A stretch of DNA of 64,000 nt. Source: an uncultured Spirochaetaceae bacterium (lineage in GTDB: Bacteria; Spirochaetota; Spirochaetia; Sphaerochaetales; Sphaerochaetaceae). The notes beneath the pieces were generated by a model. That model did not search any database and was not told the DNA's origin. It saw only the letters and a list, made by a program, of their open reading frames with translations. Of this stretch, positions 16,681 to 27,726 are shown in pieces. The DNA is taken from assembly GCA_944392965.1 (NCBI GenBank), contig CALXYM010000003.1, positions 124,001 through 188,000 on the forward strand, in the 5' to 3' direction. The position numbers and the translations under genes are program-made. The stretch's first letter is position 1; the number at the start of each line of letters is the position of its first letter.

Positions 16681-17175
16681 TTGTTCATCCTTGGAATTGA
16701 TCCGGGGCTGGCTACTACGGGCTGGGGCGTTGTTGAATATACAAAACAGGGCTACCGGCCTGTTTCTTTTGGTATAATAAAGACAAGTAGCAAGGAGCGT
16801 CTTCAGGATAGGATCTATACTCTTGCAGAGGATGTCTCGACAGTCGCGCGGAAGTATAATATCGACGCCTGCTCGATGGAAGACATCTATTTTGCAAGGA
16901 ACATCACATCCGCGGTTCCAGTTGCAAAGGTGATCGGGGCCCTGACTTATAAACTGATGGAGATGGGGATACCTGTGAGTTTCTATTCTCCTCTTCAGAT
17001 AAAGATGGCGGTCACAGGAACAGGAACTGCAGATAAGCATCAGGTTCAGGAAATGGTCAGACTGCATCTTAAACTTGATAAGATACCAAAACCCGATCAT
17101 GCGGCTGATGCTCTTGCCGACTGCATATGTTATATCTCATATAATTCTGGTGATATTCACCTTAGGAGAAACTGA
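16681..17175 (+). CDS. ruvC: Crossover junction endodeoxyribonuclease RuvC
   Basis: 164 residues. It cuts Holliday junctions symmetrically. The metal-binding acids are visible: Asp7 in GIDPG, Glu67 in SMEDIYF, and Asp139/Asp143 in PDHAADALA. The start is TTG at 16681, with GGAG eight bases before it at the end of yebC. No ATG fits before the conserved FILGIDPG. It is followed two bases later by ruvA. Confidence 0.95.
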   Translation: MFILGIDPGLATTGWGVVEYTKQGYRPVSFGIIKTSSKERLQDRIYTLAEDVSTVARKYNIDACSMEDIYFARNITSAVPVAKVIGALTYKLMEMGIPVSFYSPLQIKMAVTGTGTADKHQVQEMVRLHLKLDKIPKPDHAADALADCICYISYNSGDIHLRRN

Positions 17176-17177
17176 TT

Positions 17178-17807
17178 TTGATAAACGCCGTCCACGGCTC
17201 GTTTGCCGGCTTTGAAGAGAACAATATATTCATACTCACGAAAGGTGGTGTTGAGTATTCAATCGAGATGAGTCTTCTCGATATTGAGGAGATATTATCT
17301 AAGAGTGATAATGAGAAGTCTAATCTCAGGATTCTGACGCATCTCATTCACAGGGAAGATGCCATGCTCCTGTACGGTTTTCTCCGTGATGATGAGAGAA
17401 AATGTTTTACAGAGCTTCTCACTGTAAATGGAATAGGTGCTAAACAGGCACTCAAGGTCCTTTCTGCGATGAAGGTGGAAGATTTCCTTCTTGCCCTCGA
17501 TAAGAGTGATGTCAAGAAACTTTCAAAGATCCCGGGTATGGGACCAAAGACCGCGCAGAAATTGATTCTTCAGCTGAGAAATGTTCTTATCCTTGACAGT
17601 CAGGAAGAGGATAAGGGAGGAGTTGTCAAGAAAAGTTCGAATGAGTATCAGGATCTTATTGACGCTTTTGTTGAAATGGGACATGACAGGAAGACCGTGA
17701 GAGAAAAAGTTGATCGGCTTTTAAAAGAGAATGAGTTATTATTATTCGGTAAGAGTAAGAGTGAGAAGGAGACATTTCTTTTCCAGACTCTTATAAAGGG
17801 TAACTGA
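17178..17807 (+). CDS. ruvA: Holliday junction DNA helicase subunit RuvA
   Basis: 209 residues. It binds the four-way junction and loads RuvB. An OB-like N-terminus is followed by two helix-hairpin-helix motifs: [13 protein letters not shown] (about 88-100) and [16 protein letters not shown] (about 118-133). A C-terminal RuvB-binding domain (about 155-205) follows a flexible acidic linker. The TTG start has AGGAGA upstream. Its stop TGA shares a base with the ruvB ATG. Confidence 0.95.
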   Translation: MINAVHGSFAGFEENNIFILTKGGVEYSIEMSLLDIEEILSKSDNEKSNLRILTHLIHREDAMLLYGFLRDDERKCFTELLTVNGIGAKQALKVLSAMKVEDFLLALDKSDVKKLSKIPGMGPKTAQKLILQLRNVLILDSQEEDKGGVVKKSSNEYQDLIDAFVEMGHDRKTVREKVDRLLKENELLLFGKSKSEKETFLFQTLIKGN

Positions 17808-18874
17808 TGGTTGTTGATTTTGAATCGGAAATAAAGGATCTTGAGGATCTCAATCCTGATAGCCTCATGCGCCGTGAGTACATGGATAAGGAGGATAGGC
17901 AAGAGAATATCTTACGTCCTCAGCATCTAGAGGATTTCCAGGGACAGCAGGAGATAAAGGATAATCTTGATATCTTCATCAAGGCTGCAAGAAAAAGGGA
18001 AGAGGCCCTTGATCATACTTTCATCGTCGGTCCTCCGGGGCTTGGAAAGACGACCCTAGCAAGCATCATCGCAAATGAGATGAACACCGACATAAGGATG
18101 ACAAGTGCCCCCGCTCTGGATAAGCCAAAGGATCTTGCTGGAATCTTGACGAACCTGAGTGAGAATTCAATCTTCTTCATTGATGAGATACATCGTCTCA
18201 AACCGATAATCGAGGAGATGCTCTACATTGCCATGGAGGATTATGAGATCGACTGGGTGATAGGGCAGGGACCGGCGGCACGAACGATGAGGATTCCGCT
18301 TCCGCATTTTACACTGATTGGAGCAACGACGAAAGCAGGTTCCGTCTCTTCCCCGCTTGCAAGCAGGTTTGGAATAAACCTGCATATCGATTTCTATAAC
18401 GATGAGGAGCTTGCAAGGATCATAAAGAGGAGTGCCCGGATCTTGAAATGCGACATAGATGACGATGCCCTCTCTCTTCTTGCTCATTGTTCAAGGGGAA
18501 CACCAAGGATTGCAAATAGGCTTTTAAGACGACTTAGGGATTTTGCGCTTGTACTCTCCGACGGACGGATTACAAAATCTACAGTCAAAGAGGGACTTGA
18601 GCGCCTTGGAATCGATGATAACGGACTAGAGAAGATGGATCGTCAGATACTCAGGACGATAATCGAATATTACAATGGTGGTCCTGTAGGTGCTGACACT
18701 CTCAGCATAAGTGTCGGTGAGGCCGTTGAGAGCCTTGAGGATTTCTATGAGCCCTATCTCATACAACAGGGATATCTAAAAAGGACACCGAGAGGACGCT
18801 GTGTCACAGACAAGGCTTATACGCTGCTTAATATGAAAGGAGGATCTCATGCTGACGAAGGATTTCTTTTTTAA
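17807..18874 (+). CDS. ruvB: Holliday junction branch migration ATPase RuvB
   Basis: 355 residues. Hexameric motor of branch migration. Walker [10 protein letters not shown] at 75-83, Walker B DEIH at 126-129, sensor GATTKAG, the arginine-finger region SPLASRFG, and a C-terminal winged helix with [11 protein letters not shown]. It carries about 20 extra N-terminal residues before the conserved [12 protein letters not shown]. The 3' end overlaps queA by 26 bases in another frame. Confidence 0.96.
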   Translation: MVVDFESEIKDLEDLNPDSLMRREYMDKEDRQENILRPQHLEDFQGQQEIKDNLDIFIKAARKREEALDHTFIVGPPGLGKTTLASIIANEMNTDIRMTSAPALDKPKDLAGILTNLSENSIFFIDEIHRLKPIIEEMLYIAMEDYEIDWVIGQGPAARTMRIPLPHFTLIGATTKAGSVSSPLASRFGINLHIDFYNDEELARIIKRSARILKCDIDDDALSLLAHCSRGTPRIANRLLRRLRDFALVLSDGRITKSTVKEGLERLGIDDNGLEKMDRQILRTIIEYYNGGPVGADTLSISVGEAVESLEDFYEPYLIQQGYLKRTPRGRCVTDKAYTLLNMKGGSHADEGFLF

Positions 18875-19889
18875 TCTGCCTGATGAGCTGATTGCACAGT
18901 ACCCAAGCTCTGAGAGGGGGAATGACCGTCTGATGCTCCTGGATCGGTGGACGGGAGAATACAAGGATCTCATGGTCTCAGATTTTCCTTTTCTGATAGA
19001 TTCAGGATCCGTGATCGTCGTTAATAACAGCAAGGTTCGAAAAGCCAGGGTATACGGCACGAGTGAAAGTGGTGGAAATGTTGAATTCCTTTTTCTCTCT
19101 GAAAATGGAGACGGATCATGGAATGCGATGGTAAGCAAAGCAAAGAGACAGAAAGTCGGAAAAAGGTATTCTTTCCTGCTTCCAGATGGGAGTGTATATG
19201 TTCATGCCGTCATTCTCTCAGATAATGCTGATGGGACGAAAAGGGTAGGTTTTGAGCATCCAATAGGAAATGAGTTTTTCTCTCTTCTCGGTCATGTACC
19301 CCTTCCCCCCTACATAAAGAGGGAGGATGAGTTTTCCGACGAGCAGAGATACCAGACCATCTATGCAAAGAAGGAGGGGTCTGTCGCATCTCCCACAGCA
19401 GGCCTTCATTTCACGCCAGAACTCTTAGGAGAAATCAAGGCACGCGGCGTTGAAATATATGAAGTCACCCTTCATGTTGGGGCAGGGACCTTCCTTCCTG
19501 TAAGGGCTGAGAACATTGAAGATCATCATATGCATACAGAGCATTTTGAGATTGATGAGGAGACGTTCAATTCGCTGAACAAGGCAAAAAAGGATGGAAA
19601 AAAGATAATAAGCATCGGTACGACGAGTCTGAGAACTCTCGAGAGCAGTGCAGATGAATCAGGGCTTCTCAGACTGAGGGAGGGAAGTACGGACATCTTC
19701 ATTCATCCTGGGTATGAATTCAGGTTCGTTGACAGCCTTTTTACGAATTTCCATACTCCAGAGTCGACACTTCTGATGCTCGTTTCTGCAATGGCAGGTA
19801 AGGAGAACATATTCAGAGCCTATGAGCATGCCATCGAGGAGAAGTACCATTTCTTCAGTTATGGAGATGCCATGTTCATAAGAAGCTGA
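18849..19889 (+). CDS. queA: S-adenosylmethionine:tRNA ribosyltransferase-isomerase QueA
   Basis: 346 residues. It makes epoxyqueuosine in tRNA from the preQ1-modified base, using SAM as ribosyl donor. Signature segments: [12 protein letters not shown] at the N-terminus, [52 protein letters not shown] and [16 protein letters not shown]. It pairs functionally with tgt at 42.3 kb, which inserts preQ1. It overlaps ruvB by 26 bases, with AAGGAGG upstream of the ATG, and converges on tmk with a 14-base overlap. Confidence 0.96.
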   Translation: MLTKDFFFNLPDELIAQYPSSERGNDRLMLLDRWTGEYKDLMVSDFPFLIDSGSVIVVNNSKVRKARVYGTSESGGNVEFLFLSENGDGSWNAMVSKAKRQKVGKRYSFLLPDGSVYVHAVILSDNADGTKRVGFEHPIGNEFFSLLGHVPLPPYIKREDEFSDEQRYQTIYAKKEGSVASPTAGLHFTPELLGEIKARGVEIYEVTLHVGAGTFLPVRAENIEDHHMHTEHFEIDEETFNSLNKAKKDGKKIISIGTTSLRTLESSADESGLLRLREGSTDIFIHPGYEFRFVDSLFTNFHTPESTLLMLVSAMAGKENIFRAYEHAIEEKYHFFSYGDAMFIRS

Positions 19890-20484
19890 GATGAGATAGG
19901 ATCATGGAGGTTGTCTCCTCTATGCTCCGCTCTCCTTCTATGTGGATGAAATTCACATTCTCAGGAAGCGATTCAAACGCTTTTAGATAGTTCTCTCTTA
20001 TTCTCTCCAGCAGCGACTCCTTTTCAAATATCTCTTTTTCCTCTCCTCTTTTGTTTATTCGATCTATGCAGGTGCGTGGGTCTACATCTATGAAGATAAG
20101 ATCCCTCGGATGAGGAAAATCATTTACTTCTGCTATTTTTGCCATATCCAGCTCAAAGCTCTGATAGGCGAGGGTTGAGTAGAAATACCTGTCGGAGATT
20201 ACGAGACGACCAGCAGAGATATTCTCTAAAATGCCGTCTCTGCCGTATATATGGTTTGCCCTGTCTGCTGCAAAGAGGTGAGCGACGGAGAGCTCTGAGA
20301 GCTTTATCTCACCTCTGAGGACCCTTCGTATGAGCCTGCCGATTTCCCCATCTGTGGGTTCGAATGTGGGAAATACTTGGTAACCTCTTTTTTCAAGTTC
20401 ATCCCTGATCCTCTCTCTCTGTGTCGTCGTTCCTGCGCCGTCCAGCCCCTCAAGTACTAAAAAACCGTCTATGACATCCTTCAT
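19876..20484 (-). CDS. tmk: Thymidylate kinase with a non-canonical P-loop
   Basis: 202 residues. It phosphorylates dTMP to dTDP. The family frame is clear: LEGLDGAG at 11-18, FEPTDGEIGRLIR (about 41-53), ADRANHI, the DRY motif VISDRYFYSTLAYQS and a lid rich in Glu (KRGEEKEIFEKE). The P-loop reads GLDGAGTTTQ: the invariant lysine at position 19 is threonine (codon ACG). Substitutions here occur in some Tmk lineages, and whether it is clade-wide is not checked. AAGGA precedes the ATG. It converges with queA. Confidence 0.9.
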   Translation of the reverse strand: MKDVIDGFLVLEGLDGAGTTTQRERIRDELEKRGYQVFPTFEPTDGEIGRLIRRVLRGEIKLSELSVAHLFAADRANHIYGRDGILENISAGRLVISDRYFYSTLAYQSFELDMAKIAEVNDFPHPRDLIFIDVDPRTCIDRINKRGEEKEIFEKESLLERIRENYLKAFESLPENVNFIHIEGERSIEETTSMILSHLSFL

Positions 20485-20553
20485 GATAAATCCTTAATGC
20501 TAATTTAGTAGAAATAGTTTATTATTTTTGATTATATTGATGCAGAGGAGAAA

Positions 20554-23500
20554 ATGAAATACCACTCACCGATTAGAATAGTAATTATCGCGATACTGAC
20601 CGTTTCCGTCTTCGCAGTGGTCTCACTTTTCTCTGTTTTCCTTTTCGGTGCTTATTCCCCAAGCGAGTATCTCGTCTCCTCTGTCCTTGATAGTCTCTCG
20701 GCAGGAGATGATCTTGAGTTCTCATTTTCCTCCCTGGATAAGAATATACGTGGCAACATCACGATAAACGATGTCTCCCTGTGCCTTGATAAGAATGAAG
20801 TATTCTCATCGGAGAGCATCAGGATCTCAAGCTCCTTCTTTTCGATAATAAAAAGCATCATCTGGGGGCAAGGAGAGTTTGATATCGAGATTCATAATCC
20901 CATGATAAACATTCAGGATAGGGATATAGATTACATTACATCCCTTTTTCCCTCATCTCCTTCGGAAACAGGTAGTGGAGAAAAGAAGGGCAGTGGAGAA
21001 AGGGATTATACATTTAATCTCCATTTTTACTCCCTAGATCTCTCATACAGTACTCTATCTCTCTCTGATGCCGAGGTATACCTGACACTAAGCAATAGAA
21101 ACCTGCTTGAGCGTGTGGAGCTCAGACTTGATGAGTTTAATTTTGACTGGGATGGATTCATGCTCTCCTCAGAGGGGATAGAGGGAAGAATTATCTCTAA
21201 TGACGGAGCCTATTCGTTTGATGGTGGTTTTGACAGACTATCCCTATCGTACGGGCAATATGTGGCGAACCTCGAGGGGATTGCCATCTCCTCCTCTTTC
21301 AACGATCTGTTGAGCTTCTCTTTGCCATCTCTTTCCGCTCAGCTGTCCTTCTCCTCAGGGAATATCGCTTATTCTGATGATTTCTACTCAAGGCTCTATC
21401 CTGCCTATCTAAGTCTTGAGAAAGGCAAGGTAGATGCCTCCCTTTCTCTTATTGTCGCATCCTACAGGAATCTTGCTATAAGTCTTGCTGACCTTTCTCT
21501 CTCATATGATCTGAATTCTGCCGACGTTTCTCTTGACAGCGTCAATACCGTGATCTATGAGGAGACAAATCCGGTTCTAACACTGAAAAACACGATAGCA
21601 AATGGAAACATGGAAAGAAGAAATGCTACAGCTACCATTGGAGAGCTCAGTGCCTCTATAGGCAGATATACCGCAGAAAGGCTGTCTAATGCGGTTTTCT
21701 CTTCCGTCAATGTCTCTCTCAATGCATCTGATGGTGTGGATTTGAGTCTGAATTCCAGTTTGCACCTTGATAGTGATGAGAGCCTGCTTGATGGAATTGA
21801 AGGGGCATTAAGGTTCTCCGTGTCTTATTCAGATAAGGTTGACAGTGTTGAACTCGGCATCTCCTCGCTTCGCATTCCGAAACTGGATGACAGCCTTGAG
21901 ATAAATGCATTCTATAATCCGACCGGGCTCAATGCTGGAATAACATATTCAGACTCGGTTCATGTGCGCATCGACATGCATAGTGATCTTATCATCTCTG
22001 CACAGCTGAACGGTCTTAATCTTTATGATTTTACGCCTTTCATCAGAGAATATGCTCCGTTCCTGGAGAATTACATAGGGCAGAATACGGTTCTCAACGG
22101 CATTCTTGATGCATCTCTTACTCCCGATGATGACGCACTCCTCGGTTACAGCGGGGATGTAAGCTACGCTATTGGACTTGAGGGAATAGAGTTCATAAAC
22201 TTCTCCTTCAACGCCGCATCAAGCCTTTCTGCGTCTTTGACGGGAGATAAGGCTGAGATATCGCTATTTAATATAACGACCGATTTGATCAGGCTTGGCT
22301 TCTCTGGTTCTCTGGATCTGAACAGATATCTTCCTGACGGACGTGTGATCCTTGAGAATACGGAGAGTGGAAATGATTATGTCACACTGGATTTGAGTCT
22401 GGATAGCGACAGGGAATATACATTCGATCTGAGGATTCCTGCGTTCGAGGCAATGAGTCTTACAGGACTGTTCAATTTTGAAGATGTAAGTCATCTTTAC
22501 AGTGATGCGAGCCTTTACACGGAATCAAGAAGCTATGAGTTCTTCGTGGATATGAATTTCGACACTCAGCAGATTAGGGTAGAGAATGAAAATGCAATGC
22601 TCTATCTCTCTTATGGTGATCAGATTATAAGCTATCTGAATCTTGATGATTTCGCTCTCCCGAGAAGAGAGGCATCCCTTGATCCTGCACGGCTCATGGG
22701 GCGTGTGGATTTCTCATTTGATGTTGCAAACCAGGTCATAAGTGCATCTTCTTCTGATTTTAGGATATCCAATCTTTATCTACTTCCCGGCTCTCCGGAT
22801 GTGAATTTCAGCTTTGACCTGGATAATGATGGAGTACATCTTTATGATGTCTCATTCATAAGCTCGGCATTCACGCCCTTCAGAGGTGAGGCACTTTATA
22901 ATTTCGATGAATATTCATTTGCTCTCTCATTTGGAAATTCAAGTGAGCAGATAGATCTGAGTATAACCCCTTATGAGGATTATATGACGGGTCTCTTCGT
23001 CATACGTAACCTGAACGCTGGAAGACTTGGTCTGGAGGATAGCGTGCTCAATGCATCCCTCTCAGGACGAGGTGCAGATTTCGACTCACTCTCATTCTCA
23101 GGAGATTTCAATCTCACGGGAAATGATACCTCGATACCTCTGAGAGCATCTGCAGAGATATTCATAAGCAGCAGTGAGATAAGTATTTCCAATTTCAGTT
23201 ATGTGAATGGAACCCTTTCCATAGGAATTCCTCAGGCCAGTGTAGATAGCAGGAGTGGTAGTTCATCCTTACTCTTCGACCTGTCATATGTTCAGGAGAA
23301 CAGGGATAGGAGCTATCCTATCGATCTCTCATTCGCTCTTGACTTGACTGCCAGGGGAAATACGAATCTGTATACGTTTATCAGAGATCTGGTAGCTGAT
23401 AACTTCTCCTCCCTTAGTGGAACTCTCCGTCTTAAGAACCTTGGGATAGACAACACTCTCTTAACAGGAGAGAAATGGTCTGATATCACCTTTGACGGAG

Positions 23501-25131
23501 ATACCCTTTCTCTAAGCGGTACTCTTGCGTCAGGAACGTATGACATACATGGAAGGACAATCGATATGGATATTGATCTTGATCCTGTCGCATCCCTTTC
23601 CCTCTCTGGAAATTTCATGAATGCAATGACGCTCGATCTTGGAATAAGGAATTTCAGTCTGTATCTTGCGAATATCTTCCTTGTGATGCCAGTTGTCACA
23701 TTCACACCTGGGTCTCTTGCCAATGGAGAGCTGACGATACTAGGAAGCCTGGATGATATCCACATGTACGGCTCCCTCTGGTCCGATAATATAGAGTTCG
23801 ATGTGTTCTGGCTTCCGGGGGAAAAGGTGATAGCCCATGATATGACTTTCACTGTCTGGGATAACTCAATTGAGAGTGCGATGACTAGTCTTACAACCGT
23901 GAATGCCGATACCGGAGAGAGACAGGGACATAAGGGCAGACTCTGCTTCTATCTCACAAAAGACCTTGCTATCGACTACTATACCATTGATGTGTATGTG
24001 AAAGAGGGAAGAGAGATCAACTTCCGTCTTCCGATGCAGAGTCAGAACATAGACATCGTAGGCCGCGTCAGTGGTGAATTCCATCTTCTGCAAAGAGGAA
24101 TGCAGTCTGTGAGCCTGACTGGAAAAATGAACATCATGGATACCCAGCTTTCTCTCGGAATGCATGCAATGCCGACGTGGTACACTTCAAAGATAAAGAC
24201 GAGCTATGATTTCAATCTGAACCTTGTAAGGAACAACACATTCGTATTTCCTCTGGGTGCAAATCCGATTATAAGTGCAACCGCAGATGAGAACCAGGCT
24301 CTCCGATTCTACAGTAACGAAGAAGGGGGCTTTGGAGCAAGCGGGGCCATCGAACTGAGGGCAGGGGAGATATACTATTTCCAGCGTTCATTCTTCATAC
24401 GGGAAGGCAATATCAATTTCAGGGAAAACGGAATGAATTCCATCGATCCTGTGATAAACCTGAGAGCATCCCTCAGAGCTTTCGATTCCGAAGGTGAGAA
24501 AGTCGATATCTACCTCGTCCTGAGAGAGGCGAGTCTCACGAATTTCACACCGACATTTGAAAGTTCCCCGGCAAAGGACCTTTCTGAGATCATGAGCATA
24601 TTGGGGCAGGCGATAGTCAATACAGATGGAGGATCAGGGACGAATCTTGGTAACGTTGTTAGCCTTCTAACCACTGGTGTGGATGTTCTTCAGAGGATAG
24701 GTTTCATCCAGCAGAATGACAACGGTTTACAAATGTCCATAAGAAATTCACTAAATCTTGATACTTTCAGCTTACATACAAATATAATTGGTAATCTGGT
24801 ATATGATGCGGTTTTGGCGAGTCAGAACGCCTCAAGGTGGAATGTCTCACCCCTTGCACGATATCTTGACGGTACTGCGTTGTACATAGGCAAGTATGTC
24901 ACGCCTGAGCTCTATTTTGAAGCGCTTGCTCATCTTAGTGCTCAGCGGAGTACTGGAGAGGAGAACATTTCAACGTTCCTCTCAAGTGATCTCTCACTTG
25001 ATATCGAGGTGTCGTTGGAATGGGAAAACCCATTATGCACCGTCACATTATTCACACAGCCGAGGAGTTTGACAATTGATGATGCATTCAGATATGTTGG
25101 ACTTACATTTAGTAAGAGATTTGTTTTTTAG
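20554..25131 (+). CDS. tamB: TamB-like translocation and assembly module protein
   Basis: 1525 residues. An N-terminal membrane anchor at about 8-30 is followed by a very long beta-rich repetitive domain of short amphipathic strands (LSLSYDL and LSISSS-like patterns), the beta-taco/bridge-type fold of the AsmA/TamB family. The C-terminal DUF490 (TamB_C) region is at about 1180-1525, with GASGAIELRAGEIYYFQRSFFI-like strands. It probably spans the periplasm and helps outer-membrane protein assembly or lipid transport. AGAGGAG precedes the ATG. bamA follows 34 bases later, as in other spirochaetes. Confidence 0.88.
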   Translation: MKYHSPIRIVIIAILTVSVFAVVSLFSVFLFGAYSPSEYLVSSVLDSLSAGDDLEFSFSSLDKNIRGNITINDVSLCLDKNEVFSSESIRISSSFFSIIKSIIWGQGEFDIEIHNPMINIQDRDIDYITSLFPSSPSETGSGEKKGSGERDYTFNLHFYSLDLSYSTLSLSDAEVYLTLSNRNLLERVELRLDEFNFDWDGFMLSSEGIEGRIISNDGAYSFDGGFDRLSLSYGQYVANLEGIAISSSFNDLLSFSLPSLSAQLSFSSGNIAYSDDFYSRLYPAYLSLEKGKVDASLSLIVASYRNLAISLADLSLSYDLNSADVSLDSVNTVIYEETNPVLTLKNTIANGNMERRNATATIGELSASIGRYTAERLSNAVFSSVNVSLNASDGVDLSLNSSLHLDSDESLLDGIEGALRFSVSYSDKVDSVELGISSLRIPKLDDSLEINAFYNPTGLNAGITYSDSVHVRIDMHSDLIISAQLNGLNLYDFTPFIREYAPFLENYIGQNTVLNGILDASLTPDDDALLGYSGDVSYAIGLEGIEFINFSFNAASSLSASLTGDKAEISLFNITTDLIRLGFSGSLDLNRYLPDGRVILENTESGNDYVTLDLSLDSDREYTFDLRIPAFEAMSLTGLFNFEDVSHLYSDASLYTESRSYEFFVDMNFDTQQIRVENENAMLYLSYGDQIISYLNLDDFALPRREASLDPARLMGRVDFSFDVANQVISASSSDFRISNLYLLPGSPDVNFSFDLDNDGVHLYDVSFISSAFTPFRGEALYNFDEYSFALSFGNSSEQIDLSITPYEDYMTGLFVIRNLNAGRLGLEDSVLNASLSGRGADFDSLSFSGDFNLTGNDTSIPLRASAEIFISSSEISISNFSYVNGTLSIGIPQASVDSRSGSSSLLFDLSYVQENRDRSYPIDLSFALDLTARGNTNLYTFIRDLVADNFSSLSGTLRLKNLGIDNTLLTGEKWSDITFDGDTLSLSGTLASGTYDIHGRTIDMDIDLDPVASLSLSGNFMNAMTLDLGIRNFSLYLANIFLVMPVVTFTPGSLANGELTILGSLDDIHMYGSLWSDNIEFDVFWLPGEKVIAHDMTFTVWDNSIESAMTSLTTVNADTGERQGHKGRLCFYLTKDLAIDYYTIDVYVKEGREINFRLPMQSQNIDIVGRVSGEFHLLQRGMQSVSLTGKMNIMDTQLSLGMHAMPTWYTSKIKTSYDFNLNLVRNNTFVFPLGANPIISATADENQALRFYSNEEGGFGASGAIELRAGEIYYFQRSFFIREGNINFRENGMNSIDPVINLRASLRAFDSEGEKVDIYLVLREASLTNFTPTFESSPAKDLSEIMSILGQAIVNTDGGSGTNLGNVVSLLTTGVDVLQRIGFIQQNDNGLQMSIRNSLNLDTFSLHTNIIGNLVYDAVLASQNASRWNVSPLARYLDGTALYIGKYVTPELYFEALAHLSAQRSTGEENISTFLSSDLSLDIEVSLEWENPLCTVTLFTQPRSLTIDDAFRYVGLTFSKRFVF

Positions 25132-25165
25132 GCCCGATTCTGCTATCCTCTTGTAAGGAGTTACG

Positions 25166-27724
25166 ATGATTAAGATTAAAAAAGCGCTTTTATTCCTGCT
25201 TATTATTATATTGGCAGTATTCCCTTCTTTCGCCGATGATGCGACGGCAGAAGGATCTAGTGCTGCTAGAGTGGAGAATACTCAGTGGTGGGTAGGAATG
25301 CCCATCTCCGATTTCGAATATACCGGACTGGTCAACGTGGAGGAGAGAACCGTCGACGGGGTTCTTTCCCAGTACATCGGGGAGACGTTCACGGATGAGC
25401 TCTTTGCACGTATCTACAACACACTCTATGCCCAGAACTGGGTAGAATATATTTCTGCAGAGGCAATACGTGGAGGTAGCACGGGTGCAAGCCTTGTAAT
25501 AAGGTTCAACATCGTTGAGAATCCCATGGTCTCAAGCGTGAGTGTAAACGGCAATGATAACGCCAGTGATCGAAGCCTTCTTGATGTTCAGAACTACAGC
25601 GTAGGATCTTTCATCAGCAGTAACGACTATAACGCCAACGCATCTCTTGTGAGGGATTATTATCTCTCCCGTGGCTACAGGGATGCAACGGTCACCTGTA
25701 CGAGTACTTTCGATGCGGCAACGAATACTGAAGCTATTGTATATGAGGTCACGGAGGGAGAGCAGTATAAGATAAGGAGCATCACGTTCGATGGTGCGAC
25801 GGTCTTTACCCAGAAAGAGCTTGCAAATCAGATAGAGAGCCATCAGAGGAGTTTCTTCAACAGTGGAAACTTTGTTCAGTCAACACTTGATACGGACAGG
25901 ACAACCCTTCTCAATTACTATTATCAAAATGGCTATACTGATGCTCAGATTACCGATGTAGAGATAGTAGACAGTACGGAGGAAGGGGATAAGACACGTT
26001 TTGTGAATGTCATCTTCCATATCACGGAGGGTGCGCAGTATTTCTTCGGAACGATCACATTCAATGGAAACACCGTTTACGATAATGACTATATCAGCTC
26101 AATTATAAATATACAGCCCGGGGCTGTTCATGATACGGTCACGTTGCAGAACATGTATATGGATCTTTATACCATCTATCAGAACAACGGATATTCAGCT
26201 TGCCAGATAATTCCCGTTCCGACAGTGAATGAGGAGACACATACGGTGGATTATGTAATCTACATCACTGAGGGCAGTCAGTCATATATCGAGGAGATAA
26301 GGATTGAAGGGCTGACGAAGACGAGGCCAAGGGTTTTCGAACGTGAGCTCACTATCCATGTTGGAGATATCTACAACCGTGATGCGATCATCAGAAGCCA
26401 GCAGAACATCTATAATACAGGGCTTGTCAGGAATATCAGGGTCGGCATGCAGCCGGGAGAGACAGAAAACGGCCTCATCCTGATTTTCGAGATCGAGGAG
26501 GGAAACCAGATGGAACTGCAGTTTGGTGCAACTTTCGGAGGAACTCTTGATGAATTCCCGATCTCGGGATTCCTCTCTTGGTCGGACAGGAACCTCTTCG
26601 GTACAGGACGGGATCTTTCTATAAGTACCACGCTCAGCCCAAGTACGCAGTCTCTTTCCATTGCTTTGAATGATGACTGGGTTGGAAATCACAGATGGTC
26701 CAATGGCGTCTCTCTTTCTCTTGAGAGATCTCACAGGACGAATGTTCTTCAAAGAGGTACCGGCTCAGACTATTACAATGGATGGGACCGCTATCATCAG
26801 ACATATCCTCTTGGTTTTGGATCTGCTGATGAATGGTATGCATCCGATCAGGACTATCCGAGTACGGGTAACCTGATGGAATACGATTACTATCGCATCG
26901 CTGTCGGTTATAACACAGGATACACCTTTGCATTCGATGCAGGTAACCTCACTATCGGAGGAGGGCTCTCTATCGGCGTGAACCATGCGGCATATGATGA
27001 TTCCCAGTATGATCCGTATGAAGAGCTGATTGTAAAGTACCATGACGGATGGAGGTTCTCAAATCGCCTGTCACTCTCCCTCACTTGGGATGGAAGGGAT
27101 CTTATCCAGAATACGACAAGAGGTTATGTGATCTCTGGCTCGTTCACCTATGCCGGAGGCTTCCTTTTTGGGCTTTCGAACTATAACAGACTATCTGTCA
27201 GTGCTAGTGCTTATCACTCGCTCTTCCATACGACTAATGATGAGGGAAGGGAGAGCCATCTCGTTCTTTCAGGAACAAGTTCCGTAAGCTTCATGCTTCC
27301 TCAGTACTGGAATGATGGAGACGGATGGCGCTGGCATGAGGCTTCAGAGGGTGCGACTACATATGAGATGCTTTATATTGATGGCATGAACATTGGTAGA
27401 GGCTTTGATCCTGTCACGCATCTCTCTTTCCTCTGGAATAACCAGATTGAACTCAGCTATCCACTTGTCCTTGATATCCTTAACGTAGAGGGGTTTGTAA
27501 GTGCGAGTGCCGTTACAGAGACACTTGAGGAGTTAAGTGCATTTGGAAACATTGACTGGTACTTTGCAGGAGGCGTTGGAATCAGGCTGAGCATCCCGGG
27601 ATTCCCCCTTGGACTTTATCTGGTAAAAAATGCTACTCTGATTAATAACTCGTTTCAGTGGGATAACAATGGATTTATTGGAGGACTTAAGCTGGTTCTT
27701 GCTATTTCCACCAGCATTTACTGA
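25166..27724 (+). CDS. bamA: Outer membrane protein assembly factor BamA
   Basis: 852 residues. It inserts beta-barrel proteins into the outer membrane. Signal peptide at about 1-23. Several POTRA repeats (about 30-440) are recognisable from paired GY..A and G..Y elements such as YYLSRGYRDATV, YYYQNGYTDAQIT and YQNNGYSACQI. The barrel spans about 440-852, with WSDRNLFGTGRDLS and the final strand LVLAISTSIY. It lies between tamB and mutS, with two bases to mutS. No Skp/OmpH gene follows it. Confidence 0.93.
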   Translation: MIKIKKALLFLLIIILAVFPSFADDATAEGSSAARVENTQWWVGMPISDFEYTGLVNVEERTVDGVLSQYIGETFTDELFARIYNTLYAQNWVEYISAEAIRGGSTGASLVIRFNIVENPMVSSVSVNGNDNASDRSLLDVQNYSVGSFISSNDYNANASLVRDYYLSRGYRDATVTCTSTFDAATNTEAIVYEVTEGEQYKIRSITFDGATVFTQKELANQIESHQRSFFNSGNFVQSTLDTDRTTLLNYYYQNGYTDAQITDVEIVDSTEEGDKTRFVNVIFHITEGAQYFFGTITFNGNTVYDNDYISSIINIQPGAVHDTVTLQNMYMDLYTIYQNNGYSACQIIPVPTVNEETHTVDYVIYITEGSQSYIEEIRIEGLTKTRPRVFERELTIHVGDIYNRDAIIRSQQNIYNTGLVRNIRVGMQPGETENGLILIFEIEEGNQMELQFGATFGGTLDEFPISGFLSWSDRNLFGTGRDLSISTTLSPSTQSLSIALNDDWVGNHRWSNGVSLSLERSHRTNVLQRGTGSDYYNGWDRYHQTYPLGFGSADEWYASDQDYPSTGNLMEYDYYRIAVGYNTGYTFAFDAGNLTIGGGLSIGVNHAAYDDSQYDPYEELIVKYHDGWRFSNRLSLSLTWDGRDLIQNTTRGYVISGSFTYAGGFLFGLSNYNRLSVSASAYHSLFHTTNDEGRESHLVLSGTSSVSFMLPQYWNDGDGWRWHEASEGATTYEMLYIDGMNIGRGFDPVTHLSFLWNNQIELSYPLVLDILNVEGFVSASAVTETLEELSAFGNIDWYFAGGVGIRLSIPGFPLGLYLVKNATLINNSFQWDNNGFIGGLKLVLAISTSIY

Positions 27725-27726
27725 TT

